Under the pieces are notes generated by a model, which ran no database searches, was not told the origin of the DNA, and saw only the letters and a list, made by a program, of their open reading frames with translations. From the NCBI RefSeq assembly GCF_030272615.1, contig NC_081409.1, positions 617,279,755 through 617,343,754 on the forward strand: a DNA stretch of 64,000 bases, in the 5' to 3' direction. Origin of the DNA: Cryptomeria japonica. Its lineage: Eukaryota > Streptophyta > Pinopsida > Cupressales > Cupressaceae. A program made the translations under genes and the position numbers. Shown in pieces: positions 10,566 to 22,259 of the stretch; the stretch's first letter is position 1, and each line of letters starts with the position of its first letter.

Positions 10566-13008
10566 TGTAATAACCCACCTTACTTAACCCAACAAAATTT
10601 GACCATTCCTTTTTTTTTTTTTTTTAAATTTAATCATTTGTGTTTGATTCAATCACATACTCTGGGCATCCATCCATTAGGATTAGAAATTCATCCATCC
10701 AGGATGAGCATTGAACCATACGGGTTAGGCATCTGTCCATATGGAGCAGGAGGTTTCATCTATCAAATACGGGATAGGCATCTACCCATACGAGGTAGGC
10801 ATCTATCCAATTGGGATAGGAGGTTCTCTGGCCAGAGACTTAGACTCATCAGGACCATTCGGGTCCTGAGTCACTCACTAAGTACTACACTCTTCTAATA
10901 GGAGTGCACCGAGGTCGCCGTCCTTAGGAGAAATCAAAATAACATAATACAAGCTTGAATTCCGCCTCGGAATTTGGCTTAAAGCCTCAGGAAGTCAAGC
11001 GAATTCATACAGGATTCCTTCCGAGTATGCGTTGAATTGCTTTTTTCTTTTTTTTTTATTATACTTATCTTTCAAATTAGGATTCTACTCAATCCTTCTT
11101 CTTACCAAACCTAGACCCCACCCACGAACGCCTGAGTACTAGGAACAACTCCGTCCCAAGACTGCCTACATACCCGTTTCGGCACGGGATCAAAGCGTAA
11201 AGTATGTAGTTCTATTTTCTACTCTATGGTTTGATGTAAATTGATTAGTGGGTACGCAACCCTTTGTAGGGTCAATGTCCCAGACAGTTTCTCTGTGGTT
11301 GCTACCCACAGTGGTAGCACTTAAGCAAAGGCTCAAGGTGGCCTATTTCTTGTGGCCTAAACAACTAGATCCTAATACTTATCATAAGCATCACCCTTGA
11401 CCCAATTGTCAATCATCAACAACTCTTCAAGATTAAATCAATTTCATAAAAGCATTTCACCTAATCAACCCTAAAGGGGGTTTACTATGGTTTAACTCAA
11501 CGGATGTAAAAATCATTTAAGGATTATCTTATTAGATTATCGATCCAAGGGGGATTACCCACCCCTTGGATTTTAACTTCCAAGTGTCCCTTATTACTCC
11601 CCAACGATTTATAGGGACATTGCCACATACATCGTTGATGCAACTTTATTAGGCGTTAATTGCAGTAGTTCAACACGACGACATTACCCGTAAGCGTGAC
11701 CCAAAGGCACTGTATATACCGAACGCTGCTAAGTTTTGGTTTTCCGACTTCCTTTATTTAGTTTTCTAACTAAGAAGCTATGAAAAACATCATGCTTGAA
11801 AACAATTATGAATTGAACGTACATAATTAGACATTGCAAAGTTCAATTAATTGAAATAACTAACTCGATGGCATTCATGTACCACTTGATAAAAATACCA
11901 TCTTCCTACAACTAAACTATTTAATATTTCAAACTTGAAATCTAACTTACACAATAATGACAATTACGAAACTCGCATATTGATAAAAAATGTGTAACTT
12001 GCATGGAGATGATGAAGACGTCAATAAATGCAATTAATGTATAAGTAATTTGCATGATGCAAGAATAGTGTAACTTACATGCAAGATTAAGCAATGGTTT
12101 ATTCCTACCACGGGAATAATTAATTATAGAGTCATAGGTTCCAAAAATAGCAATTAGTTTAGACATTTGACAATTTGGTTCAATCATGAATTAATTGTTT
12201 TTGATGAATCCAAAATGCGAACTAATGAATCTTAAATAGATTGAAAGATCTAATTATAATATTTGATATAATTTAATTTACAATTATAAAATTTACTAAA
12301 GATAAATTAATTGTAAATTTACTAAAGATAGTTTAATTATGAATTTACCTAAGTTTGATTTTATTTAAACTAAGTAAATAATAATAAAAAAAGAAATTAA
12401 CAAATTCATTTGCCAATAATTAAATTTATGTCATGGCTTTAATAGTTAAGTGGGAGTGGGGCCCACGGGTCCCATCACCACTGCGGACTTGAGGGTACAG
12501 GCCCGCAACGATGAGGGGACCACTGTGGTCCCCTCCACTACCCTACGGCCACTGCCGTAACAGTGACCACAGGTTAGTTGAGGGTACCACTCCCCTGTGG
12601 TGGTAACAACCCCACCCCTGCGTCGGCCCATTATTCCATGCACAGGACGAAGTTTAATCTACGGATTTCTTCGTACTATTTTCGCATATATTTTGTTTTG
12701 TATAAATCTTAATGGTAATATATATAGTTTTTCATTCCAGTTTGTTTAATAGCATAGGAGAGAAATATATAAAAAGATATATGTATAAGAGAAATGCTAA
12801 TGTAAAAATGAGAATAAGAATTTAATCATAGAAATAACATGGAGAAATTAATTTGTTTCAGCAATGTACAAATAACTAAATTATTCCAGAGATAGGTAGA
12901 TGCTTAAATTTGATTTCACAGTGATCACATCAATTTTGCCCTTCTGATGAGATAACAAAGCTTTCTTTGAGAGATTTTCAGGAATTAATATTCACAGAGA
13001 GAGATTTA
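10566..13008 (-). repeat. Chromovirus right (5') LTR, first part
   Basis: From TGTAATAACCC next to the primer site to the insertion point of the 8-kb element at 13008. It has the intact first 187 bp that are missing from the left copy, and the empty site of the TIR element near 11558-11572. Reading frames at 11942-12187 and 12446-12643 are duplicates of those in the left LTR and not considered genes. Confidence 0.9.
10672..10906. repeat. Array of about ten short hairpins at the LTR end
   Basis: Consecutive inverted repeats every 15-25 bases: ATCC/GGAT (10672-10683), TCATCC/GGATGA (10691-10707), AACC/GGTT (10714-10726), TCCATATGGA (10736-10745), CTAT/ATAG (10760-10777), CTACC/GGTAG (10782-10798), CTATCC/GGATAG (10803-10819), TCTCTGGCCAGAGA (10825-10838), a long stem GACTC...AGGACC/GGTCCT...GAGTC (10843-10872) and CACTC/GAGTG (10888-10906). 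On the element strand this is the last part of the 5' LTR, just before the primer site, so it could form structure in the transcript leader. Confidence 0.6.
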
Positions 13009-14196
13009 TGTTAGGCCCAATATGGAAAGCTAATGTACTGAGAGGGGAGGGGTGAATCAGTACTTCAAATCTTTTCTTCAACAATAACTTTACTATTAAG
13101 CATAAACCGAAAACTGCTGTAACATAATATAATGTTAAAACAAATAAATAATAATCATACATGATTCACTCCATAACACATATATTTTGGTTACATGGAA
13201 ACTCTTGGTTAGAGATAAAAACTGTGGTGGGGATGACACCCACAACTTCACTACTGCAATAATAAAGGTTGCTCGGTTAGAGCTACATGTTTAGCTATTT
13301 CTGATAGCTTACCCTGTTACGAGTATCAAGATCTTTAAATCTACCTTGGTAAAGGATTTTACAACACTTATTCTAAATGTTGCACCTGGTTAAAGGCTTT
13401 ACAATTTATAGACTTTGTTAGAGTCTTTTACCCTGTTAAAGGTTTCTCTTACAACTCAAAATATTACAATCAAAATCTTACAAAATATCTGCAACTTCAC
13501 ATCTGAAATGTTATAGCAGATTTTATGTGCTCAAAATGAAATTACCTTGCTTATAGCATACCTCGGTAAACCATAAATTAACTTGGTAAACCTTTCTGTT
13601 TACTTTATTCCTTGACTGTTCTCTGAAATCCTTCTCGGTGACCTCTGTGTATCTCAGTTAATCGTAACAGTCATAACACTCAGTGCTTTCCCATGATTTT
13701 GCTTTTCACATATGTCTTGCTACACACACACATATTTGATCCTCAATTCATGCTGTATAAATAGATCTCTTGTAACGGTGATCTTGTTCATGCTTCAATC
13801 TTACAAACATGATTCATTAAATGAATAACCATACAAAATTATTTCATTGGATAGATGTCCTCAAAATCATATAAAATCTATAAGTGCAATTTCCAATGTG
13901 TTAATGGTTTCTTGCTCCTCGATCTTTGTAACACGTTTCCCATATGTGTCTAGGTTCAATGAATCTAGTAACACATTTCACTCGATGTGTATTAACTCGA
14001 TATACCATCTTTGCTGCTCGATAGTCATAGAACATTACTTAGTAGACAGCTCAGTGTATACTAAACTTTGTGACTTGTAACTTCTGTAACCGACTGCTCT
14101 GTGCTTACCGACTTAATATTTCGGTAGTAATAACCGACTAGAGTATATAGAATGACTTTGGACATAAAACTAATGACAACTTAGTAAATAGTAACA
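13009..14196 (-). repeat. Family A left (3') LTR
   Basis: 1,188 bp, from TGTTAGGCCC to TAGTAACA. It matches 19830-20999 closely; the differences I saw are scattered substitutions and a few small indels, for example near 14090-14110, where the right copy lacks about 20 bp. Confidence 0.92.
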
Positions 14197-14216
14197 ATCT
14201 CCCCTTTTGACATTAG
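14197..14216 (-). other. Polypurine tract, family A
   Basis: The plus strand reads ATCTCCCCTTTTGACATTAG, so the element strand ends with the purine run AAAAGGGGAGA directly before the LTR. It resembles the tracts at 30632 and 49226. Confidence 0.75.
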
Positions 14217-14611
14217 TTTTGAAATGTTTGACAAAACTTCTTTCAAAGTCATAACTCAAAAAAATCTATATACTTACAAAATTTGACTAAACTGACAGTA
14301 TATACAATTGTCAATAAATAGTATACTCAGATATACTCCCCTTATCAATATACTATACATAACTCTGATTATGCATGCGCTATGATCAATATTTTGTATT
14401 CACTACTTGGTTCACTGCTCGGTGATCACTACTCCCCCTGTCAAAATTATCTGTACACTTCCTCTTGTATACACTTACTCCCCCTTTTTGACAAACATCA
14501 AAAGTAGTTACCATTCGGTGGAGGCAACTAGTCAAAAATGGATTTATACTTTGTTCTTGCATCAATGAGAGCGGTAGAGAGTGCATCCTTGACACTATCC
14601 ATGAGTGAATT

Positions 14612-17600
14612 CTAAGCTGTAATATCAACTAACAGTGAAATTAGACAATCTAAAGTGCTTCCCTCTGGCTGAGTGGATAAGGAGGTAGCCTTGTTGATCT
14701 GTTCTTGGATGGAGGACAAGTGTGGAATGAATAAGGTTTGAAGAGTCATAATGTCCATCCTTATTTTGTGCTCTTCATTCCTAAGTTCCAATTGTTGAGC
14801 CATGAGTGTTTGCAACTTGGTATAGAAATTCTGAATAGAATTTGGCTTAGTGGTCAATTTATTGGAGAGATCAGTGATCTATTTCTCAATCACTTCTATT
14901 TTATTCTTGATATCTTTAATGAATAAAGAAAATGTATAGAGCTTTTGAAATAAATAAAGAATATGTTTGAGTTGAGGGGACAACTCAGTAATGAGTCCGG
15001 CTAGCTTAACTTTACCGATAGCAATGGCTTTCTGTACCTCTTCAATCATTTTTGCAATGAGCTCTTTGTCCTTAAATTTGCTCAAGTATTTAGATGCGTC
15101 TACTCCAGATGTCTCGATCTTATTGAGGAGTTCATCCAGTTGAATATGGATGGCTGCATATTTTGTCACTGTAGCTTTAGGTAGCATTTCTATTAATAGT
15201 GCTTTGACCTTCTGAAGTACTCTATTTTTCTTTTGTATAGCCATTTGTTTCTCTTGTTCGGCTTTGGCTTTGCATAGTTCACCAAATTCAATAAGTGCTT
15301 GCCCTTTTAATTTGGATATGTCTACATTCGGCAACACAATTGGTTTTGACAAATCTAACTTGAAAATATGCTTTTTCATTTTCTTTTCTTTACAGGAGGA
15401 GGCTTTCACCGGTTGAACTAATACAATGGCTTGGGAGGCTTGTTCACCCTCGGTATGTTGCTTGGTAGAGGCAATACTTTTGTTAATTTCTTTAGCCTCA
15501 GATGTAGCCTTCAGTGAATCCTTGCTCGGGCTCTCAGTTGTAACATTGTCAGTACTTGAAGGGGCTTGAGAATTTTGTTCCCCAGTGGCCTGAGAAGTAG
15601 CTTCTCCTTCTGTAGACTGGTGACCCTCTTTTCCTTGTTCAGTATCCTGAGGTGTCTTGGTTGAAACATGTTGACTTACCGGAGGATAGGACTTGACTTG
15701 TTCCAAAACTGACTCACTTGATACTAGTTTGGCATAAGCATTCCCTTCTATCATTTCCTGTTCCTGTACGTCGGTATCCATGACATCCTCATCAGGTTGT
15801 ATAGTTTCAGCGGGATCTTTCTTGGTGATATCAACTATTTCAACTTCACTTTGCTCATCAGCACTCTTGATTTGAAAAATTTCTTGCCATTTTTCTTTTG
15901 TCTCTTTCTCTACTTCAAGATAAAGTCCATTCATCAGTTTCAAGGCTTTTTGCTTGACTAGGAAGTTTGTTTGGTAGTTTTTCAAATGTTCACTTATCTC
16001 ATCTACTGACATGTCTGGAAAGAGATGTACCAGACTTCTTTCTCTCATCTTCTTTTCTGAGTCCATAGCATATTTCCACCTATTATCAATGTGTAAGTAC
16101 AATGCTTTTGGAAGAGAATTAGTTACTTCCAATGGGACTAATCGGAATTTATGAAGTGTACATACAACTGACTCTTCTATTTGCCTCTTTTCTTCTTCTG
16201 TCTGAGAGTCATATTTGACATACCTAAATGACCCACATCCACCATATTGTTTCAAATTGGCACAAAAATTATCAACACTATGTACATCTTCCTTTTTGGT
16301 TTTGACAATTTGAAATTTATTTTTGTCTTTAGATTCGATGTCACTTGACTCTTTATTTAAAATGAGTCTCTGAGTAGACTTCTTATAAGTTTTTGTTACC
16401 TTAGGCATTATAACATTTTTCTACTTCTTACTCAGTGATACTACAGATGATCTAGTATTGGGGTGCTTCACTGGAGGAGTAGGTGATACCTGTGATGTAT
16501 CCTGTTTCTTCCTTTTCAAATTTTTGCCTTTTGGCAACTCAGTGCTCAATGTAATTGCTACTTCTTGGGCTTCAGATTCCTCCTCAGTGATGACTTGATC
16601 GCTCTTGATAGGAGTGGAGGAAGAACCTTCTCCAAATTTCTCTGTTAATACTTTGATCATTTTGGTTGCTTTCCTTGTAGCCTTTGGTACTACAATGCTC
16701 ATTTTGACTTTTTCTTTAACTTCTTCATATGTACCATATCTGATCTCGGTAGCATGCCTTGGCAGTGAAAGAAAGGAATCTATCTGCTACTGTGTAATGT
16801 CAAAATCAATCTCATAACCCATAGGCGGCAAAGATTGAGTTCTCGGTTCTACTGCATTGAGATAGCAGTAGTCGGTGTCCACTTCAAAACATATATTGTC
16901 CTTATATTTTTCCACTAACTAGGGTGGTATCCTGCGCCTGTTATGCATCTTTTCTTGAAACTTGCTAAAATAATCATCCATAATCTCATTGAAGTTATCA
17001 CCTAGCTATTTGATGAAGTCATTGATTTGATGGGTGATTGGTCGGTGTAGCTCCCAAACTACATTACCGACTGATGGAAAGAATTTCTCAAAATAGAAAA
17101 ACATGCATACCAAAAGTTATCCAGACTTTAGTGTGTTTGTCGAGTTGTTCTTCTTTGGCTTCCTTATGGTGTTGAGATTTTCAAACAGATTTTTCAACAA
17201 CACTTCGAATAGATCAATCTTCATACCTTTCTTCACAATTTTATAGGCTAAATCAACAATAGCACAAGGTACACTATTTTCCCTTGCCGATTGAAAGAAA
17301 CAATAACCTATGACTCTAATTGCAAACTTCAGCTCTGCATCAGTGACATTGTTCAGTTTCAGACCTCTATAATCAGATTCAACTCCGGTTAAAGTGATCA
17401 ATTCCTTCTGTGAAATCATTTTCTGAGCTCGAGCATGGTCAAATATAGGGTATCCGGTGATTAAGTGGATGATTTCCTTGGTGATCTTGAATGGTTGCTC
17501 CTCTAACCACATAAAGTCATCATGAACTCTGCTCAAAACAAATTTAACCCATTGGGGTTTGAAGACTCGTAGGCAGGTTAGGGCTTTGGTCAATCCATTG

Positions 17601-17863
17601 ACTTTAATATGTTCAAACTTGCTATCCAGTTTTCCATCGGTACACAATTCATCATACGTGTCCTTGATCTCTGTGTGACCTAGTTCCTCAACATGACACT
17701 TAGTGAAGAATCTGACATCCTCAACTAATAAAACCCTATCCGGAATGAGTGAAAATGCAGTTTTATCATCCGATTCAGATGCTACTTTGGGAGGTAGTGA
17801 GTATTTCAGTGAGGGCTTCTCAATGTTCTCAACAACAATGGGTTTGTGAATCTTAGGAGCCAT
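14612..17863 (-). pseudogene. Family A ORF2, large protein of unknown function
   Basis: Open segments 17863-17117, 16702-16421, 16408-14879 and 14857-14612 are all in one frame, and the text between them reads on. Together they were one frame of about 1,085 codons starting MAPKIHKPIVV. Five or more of the breaks are TAG. The N-terminal 250 residues look globular (RFFTKCHVEELGH, ITKEIIHLITGYPIF) and faintly recall the plant-transposon-protein/plant-mobile type folds. The rest is charged, with low-complexity Ser/Thr/Gln/Glu stretches and Lys-rich and coiled-coil parts. I see no polymerase, integrase or protease motif. A block EEEKRQIEESV (near 16180-16212) has a counterpart DDEKREVEESI in the element at 29716-38493, so the two ORF2s are related. 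Confidence 0.75.
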
Positions 17864-18414
17864 TTCAAACTTTGGATAATCACTAACAAAAGAGCCTTAG
17901 GGTTTGAAAATTTTTAACCAATAGACGCTTTCCACTTAGTAAATATAAAACAGATATTCACAACTGATATGATTGGTTAACTTGCTTGACAATGCGTTGT
18001 GATTGATATAAATACCTTGAATTTCGCTTCGGAAGAGATTTGATCGCCTTTGAATCGCTTCTCTATGCTTTCTGAAAACTTGGCAAGTGTAAAATGACCA
18101 TGCAAAAGCTTTAAGTACACATTTTACCTTATCGGGCTCCATGCAGTTAGGTCAGAAAACATTAAATGCACTTGGTTCCATTAAACCGATTTACCTTCCT
18201 TTTTATGCTTTTACCTAGTAGCCAGACTTCCTGCATTTACCAACTTGACAAGCTTCCTGTATTTACCGACTTGACTAGTGCTCCAAAAGACTTGATAAAA
18301 TTTCAAACTTGCTAATGCATCTTAGCTATGCAGATTTTGAATTAAGTACATGATAAAATAGGAACTATTAAGATTTAACCTTGAGAGAATGCAGTCCCTT
18401 CATACCTTTACCGA

Positions 18415-19767
18415 TTAATTTGGAATAGACGCACCTAACTCAGTAGGTAAGGTGCTTTCTTCATTTGACACAATTTCCTTCTTTTTCCAAATCATCTGGA
18501 ATTTTCTTTTTATTTCTTCAATATCTCCTCTAGGTTGATCTCTGCAATCTCTAGCCAAGTGTCCAACTTTGTGACAATGAAAACATGCCATACCAGGATT
18601 TCTCCATGATCTTTGGTTGTTCACTCCAAACCTTATAAAGCAGTTGGCACTTATATGTCCATATCTTCCACAACATTCACACCATATCCTTGTATTATAA
18701 TCCCATGGTACTACAGTATACTATCGGTTAAGATCTGTGTGAGTTCGGTAGCCTCTAGTATTTGCTCAATGTGCAGACCACATATAGTTCTTCTACTTAA
18801 ACCAACACTTCTCGGTACTGTGTCCATATCTATTGCAGTTTTTACAAAACCCCTTGAATTTTGCCTTCTGATAATTGCTAACAGACTTTGTCCTACATTG
18901 ATTAGATGTGTGACCATACTTATTGCAATTGTAGCAATAACCATTAGACCTAGTGACATTCGGTTGCTTACCTTTTTTGATTTGGCATATGTTGGCAGTA
19001 TGTCCTTGTTCTCCACAGTAGTTGCAAATAGGCTTCTTTCCTTTGATGTTCTTCTTGTTTACAACTTGTTTTGATGATTCTCCTCTCTCGATGATGTTGA
19101 TCCCTTTCTCGGTGGAGTTCTTTCCTTTGTAACCGAGTCCTGCATATTTGTTGGGTCTTCTTGTAGTTAGTTGCTCATCCAACATCCTCGATGCTTCATA
19201 ACTTTTCTTCAGTGTTTCTTTGGATTTCTTTTATGTTTCAAGTTCATCGGTTAATCTTGATATTTCAAGTTTCAATACTTGATTCTCATTTTCTTTCAGA
19301 TTTGCTTCATGATGTGCATAACCCAATTGATCAGATAGATTTTGTTGAATTCCAGTCATCCTTGTGATTTCATCATTCTTTTTAGACACTAATGCTTCAA
19401 GCTGTTGTTTTTCTCTTTCTGTATCTCTTATGTTATCCTTGGTTGTCCTCAATGCATCAAGATTTTCAATCATCTATGTGTTGAAATGTTTATGTTCTCT
19501 TTTCATTGCTTTTAGCTAATCAGTCAGTGCTTTGTTCTTTTCTTTCAATGCTCCAATCATTTCTTCAGTCTCTTCAGATATATTGTTCTCAGATGATGTC
19601 TCAATTTGTTCCACCAGCTCTTGAGAGTCCTACAAATCATCAGACAATCTTCTTCTAACTTTCAGTGATCTTTGCATTTGTTTCTGCATGTCTGCAATCA
19701 CTTGATTAACATGATCCAATTCATTCTGAAGATTCACAATTCTCTGAGATTGTTTGTAGCCTTGCAT
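18415..19767 (-). pseudogene. Family A ORF1, coiled-coil and five-CCHC Gag-like protein
   Basis: All parts are in one frame from ATG 19767 (MQGYKQSQRIVNLQNEL) to a stop at 18412, about 451 codons. The first ATG after the primer site was chosen as start. The first 190 residues are heptad-rich coiled coil, interrupted by stops TAG, TAG, TAG and TAA. Five zinc knuckles follow: CNYCGEQGHTANIC, CYNCNKYGHTSNQC, CKNCNRYGHSTEKC, CECCGRYGHISANC and CFHCHKVGHLARDC. Zinc knuckles bind packaged RNA in Gag proteins. A standard capsid Gag domain is not visible, so it may be a Gag substitute or an accessory RNA-binding partner. Confidence 0.78.
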
Positions 19768-19815
19768 TGATAAGATCTTTCTCTTTAGGCAGTTAAACCC
19801 TTTTCCAAGATTAAA

Positions 19816-19827
19816 GCTCTGATACCA
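19816..19827 (-). other. Primer-binding site, family A
   Basis: GCTCTGATACCA on the plus strand gives TGGTATCAGAGC on the element strand, a perfect 12-base match to the usual initiator tRNA-Met primer site. It lies two bases inside the right LTR (19830). Confidence 0.88.
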
Positions 19828-19829
19828 AT

Positions 19830-20999
19830 TGTTAGGCCCAATATGGAAAGCTAATGTACTGAGAGGGGAGGGGTGAATCAGTACTTCAAATCTTTTCTTC
19901 AACAATAACTTTACTGTTAAGCATAAACTGAAAACTGCTGTAACATAATATAATGCTAAAACAAATAAATAATAATAATACATGATTCACTCCATAACAC
20001 ATATATTTTGGTTACGCAGAAACTCTTGGTTAGAGAGAAAAACTGTGGTGGGGAGGACACCCACAACTTCACTACTGCAATAATAAAGGTTGCTCGGTCA
20101 GAGCTACATGTTTAGCTATTTCTGATAGCTTACCCTGTTAGGAGTATCAAGATCTTTGGATCTACCTTGCTAAAAGATTTTACAACACTTATTCTAAATA
20201 CTGCACCTGGTTAAAGGCTTTACAATTTATAGACTTTGTTAGAGTCTTTTACCCTGTTAAAGATTTCTCTTACAACTCAAAATATTACAATCAAAATCTT
20301 ACAAAATATCTGCAACTTCACATCTGAAATGTTATAGCAGATTTTATGTGCTCAAAATGAAATTACCTTGCTTATAGCATACCTCGGTAAACCATAAATT
20401 AACTCGGTAAACCTTTTTGTTTACTCTATTCCTTGACTATTCTCTGAAATCCTTCTCGATGACCTATGTGTATCTTTGTCAATCATAACCGTCATAACAC
20501 TCAGTGCTTTCCCATGGTTTTGCTTTTCACATATGTCTTGCTTCACACACATATATTTGATCCTCAATTCATGTTGTATAAATAGATCTCTTGTAATGGT
20601 GATCTTGTTCATGCTTCGATCTTACAAACATGATTCATTAAATGAATAACCATACAAAATTATTTCATTGGATAGATGTCCTCAAAATCATATAAAATCT
20701 ATAAGTGCAATTTCCAATGTGTTAATGGTTGCTTGTTCCTTGATCTTTGTAACATGTTTCCCATATGTGTCTAGGTTCAATGAATCGGGTAACACGTTTC
20801 ACTCAGTGTGTATTAACTTGGTATACCATCTTTGCTGCTCGGTAGTCATAGAACGTTACTCGGTAGACAGCTCGGTGTATACTAAACTTTGTGACTTGTA
20901 ACTTCTGTAACCGACTGAATATTTCGGCAGTAATAACCAACTAGAGTATATAGAATGACTTTGGACATAAAACTAATGACAACTTAGTAAATAGTAACA
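19830..20999 (-). repeat. Family A right (5') LTR
   Basis: 1,170 bp, same ends as the left copy, followed by the target duplication ATTTA at 21000-21004. A GAGAGGGGAGGGGTGAATCA block lies 30 bp inside the plus-strand start. Similar blocks occupy the same place in the elements at 29716 and 47744. Confidence 0.92.
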
Positions 21000-21004
21000 A
21001 TTTA

Positions 21005-22259
21005 TACTTTATTTCCACAGAGAATAATGAATACAATGAAGTTTATACTTTATTTCCAAACGTTTTCTGTTTCATAGAGAAGCAAAACTGCTCTTAGAGG
21101 AGAATGAATTAATTAAGGAATTAAGATTTATGATCAAATCTACATTCAGAGAGAGAGAAATGGGTTTTTACTCACAGGAAAAATATTTAAATAACTTCAT
21201 ATGCAGATGATCAAACTTGTATTCACATAGAGGTGAGATTTTTCACAAGGAAGTAAGATTTAATGTAAGAAATAAGATTTACATTCAAATTCCCATTCGA
21301 GGAGCGAGAGTAGTGAATTTAAGAGGAATAATAAGGAACAAGATTCATACACAAGTGATTATCATTTAATCACACAGAGAAGAGTTTATTCTCAGAAAAA
21401 GTAATTAAATAAGGGAAATATGATTTTTGCACAGATCTAGAAATTTTTTTTTTTTTTTTGGAAAAGCAAAAGCAAGATCTGATATATATATTTTTTTCTA
21501 AAGAAAATTAAATAAATAATAAAGCTATCTTTTACATGCATAATATTAAAAGTACTTTTATCAATATTTATCCCTAAATAAAGAAAGATTTACAATCTAA
21601 TTTTTTTTTTTTATAAAGGAAGATCTAGAAGCTATATTTTCTTTGATAATACAAATTTCTCATATGTAAATGAGAGATGACAAAAGAAGAGAACCTGGCT
21701 TATCAAAGCTCGATGTTGAATCCTCTCCAATCTTCTAGCTATCCTTCTTAGATCCTTCCTTGCAACTTGAGAGAAATCTTCAAGAACAACTTAACAATCC
21801 TACAACAAAATGTGACTACCAAGGAAGATCCTACTACTAGCAACAAGGATATTTGGGAAATTTTCTTCAAAGCATAATCAACTCCCTCTTTTGAAAACTT
21901 GCATACAATATATAGGAAGAATCCCTTAATTCCACTATCTAGAGAAATTAATTAAGAATGAGATTCTTTTCCAATATTGGACCCATGCAAAATTGATTAA
22001 TATCCTAGTGGGGGAGTTACATGCAAGGTATTGAAGATTTCTCTAGAAGCTTCTAATTCCTCCTACAACATGTGCCATAATTGGGGATGGGAAAAATAAA
22101 AATAAAAATAAATAATGCCTTTTGAATTATATTCTCCAAGTGTGTATGTGGGTCCATTATTTATTCTTTTATAATATTCATTCAATTATTTTCAATAGCT
22201 CAACCCAAAATATAATAGAATTGTATCAAATCAAAAAGTGATAAAGGAGGGTTGTGACA
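21005..22259 (-). repeat. Chromovirus right (5') LTR, second part
   Basis: Resumes exactly where the LTR was broken at 13008 and runs to GGTTGTGACA at 22259, matching 4490-5737. Confidence 0.9.

Larger units (their letters stand above)
13009..20999 (-). mobile_element. Complete pol-less LTR retrotransposon (family A)
   Basis: A full-length LTR element of 7,991 bp, nested in the chromovirus LTR. The LTRs are 13009-14196 and 19830-20999, both TGTTAGGCCC...TAGTAACA. The target duplication ATTTA (13004-13008 and 21000-21004) is perfect, and the left chromovirus LTR shows the empty site near 4484-4500. It has a primer site and polypurine tract but no reverse transcriptase, integrase, RNase H or protease in the 5.6-kb interior. 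Instead there are two long, decayed reading frames on the element strand: a coiled-coil/zinc-knuckle ORF1 and an ORF2 of about 1,085 codons. It therefore needed another element's enzymes to move. Confidence 0.92.
1232..22259 (-). mobile_element. Ty3/gypsy chromovirus with nested insertions
   Basis: A long LTR retrotransposon on the minus strand. The right LTR starts TGTAATAACCC at 10566, next to a primer site, and ends GGTTGTGACA at 22259. The left LTR ends with the same sequence at 5737, next to a C-rich complement of a polypurine tract. The internal region 5738-10565 codes gag, protease, reverse transcriptase, RNase H, integrase and a chromodomain-like tail. Removing the nested insertions leaves LTRs of about 3.7 kb and a whole element of about 12 kb. 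The first 187 bp or so of the left LTR lie outside the window. AAGGA follows the right end at 22260 and is the predicted target duplication; its partner cannot be seen. Frameshifts and stops make it non-functional. Confidence 0.9.
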
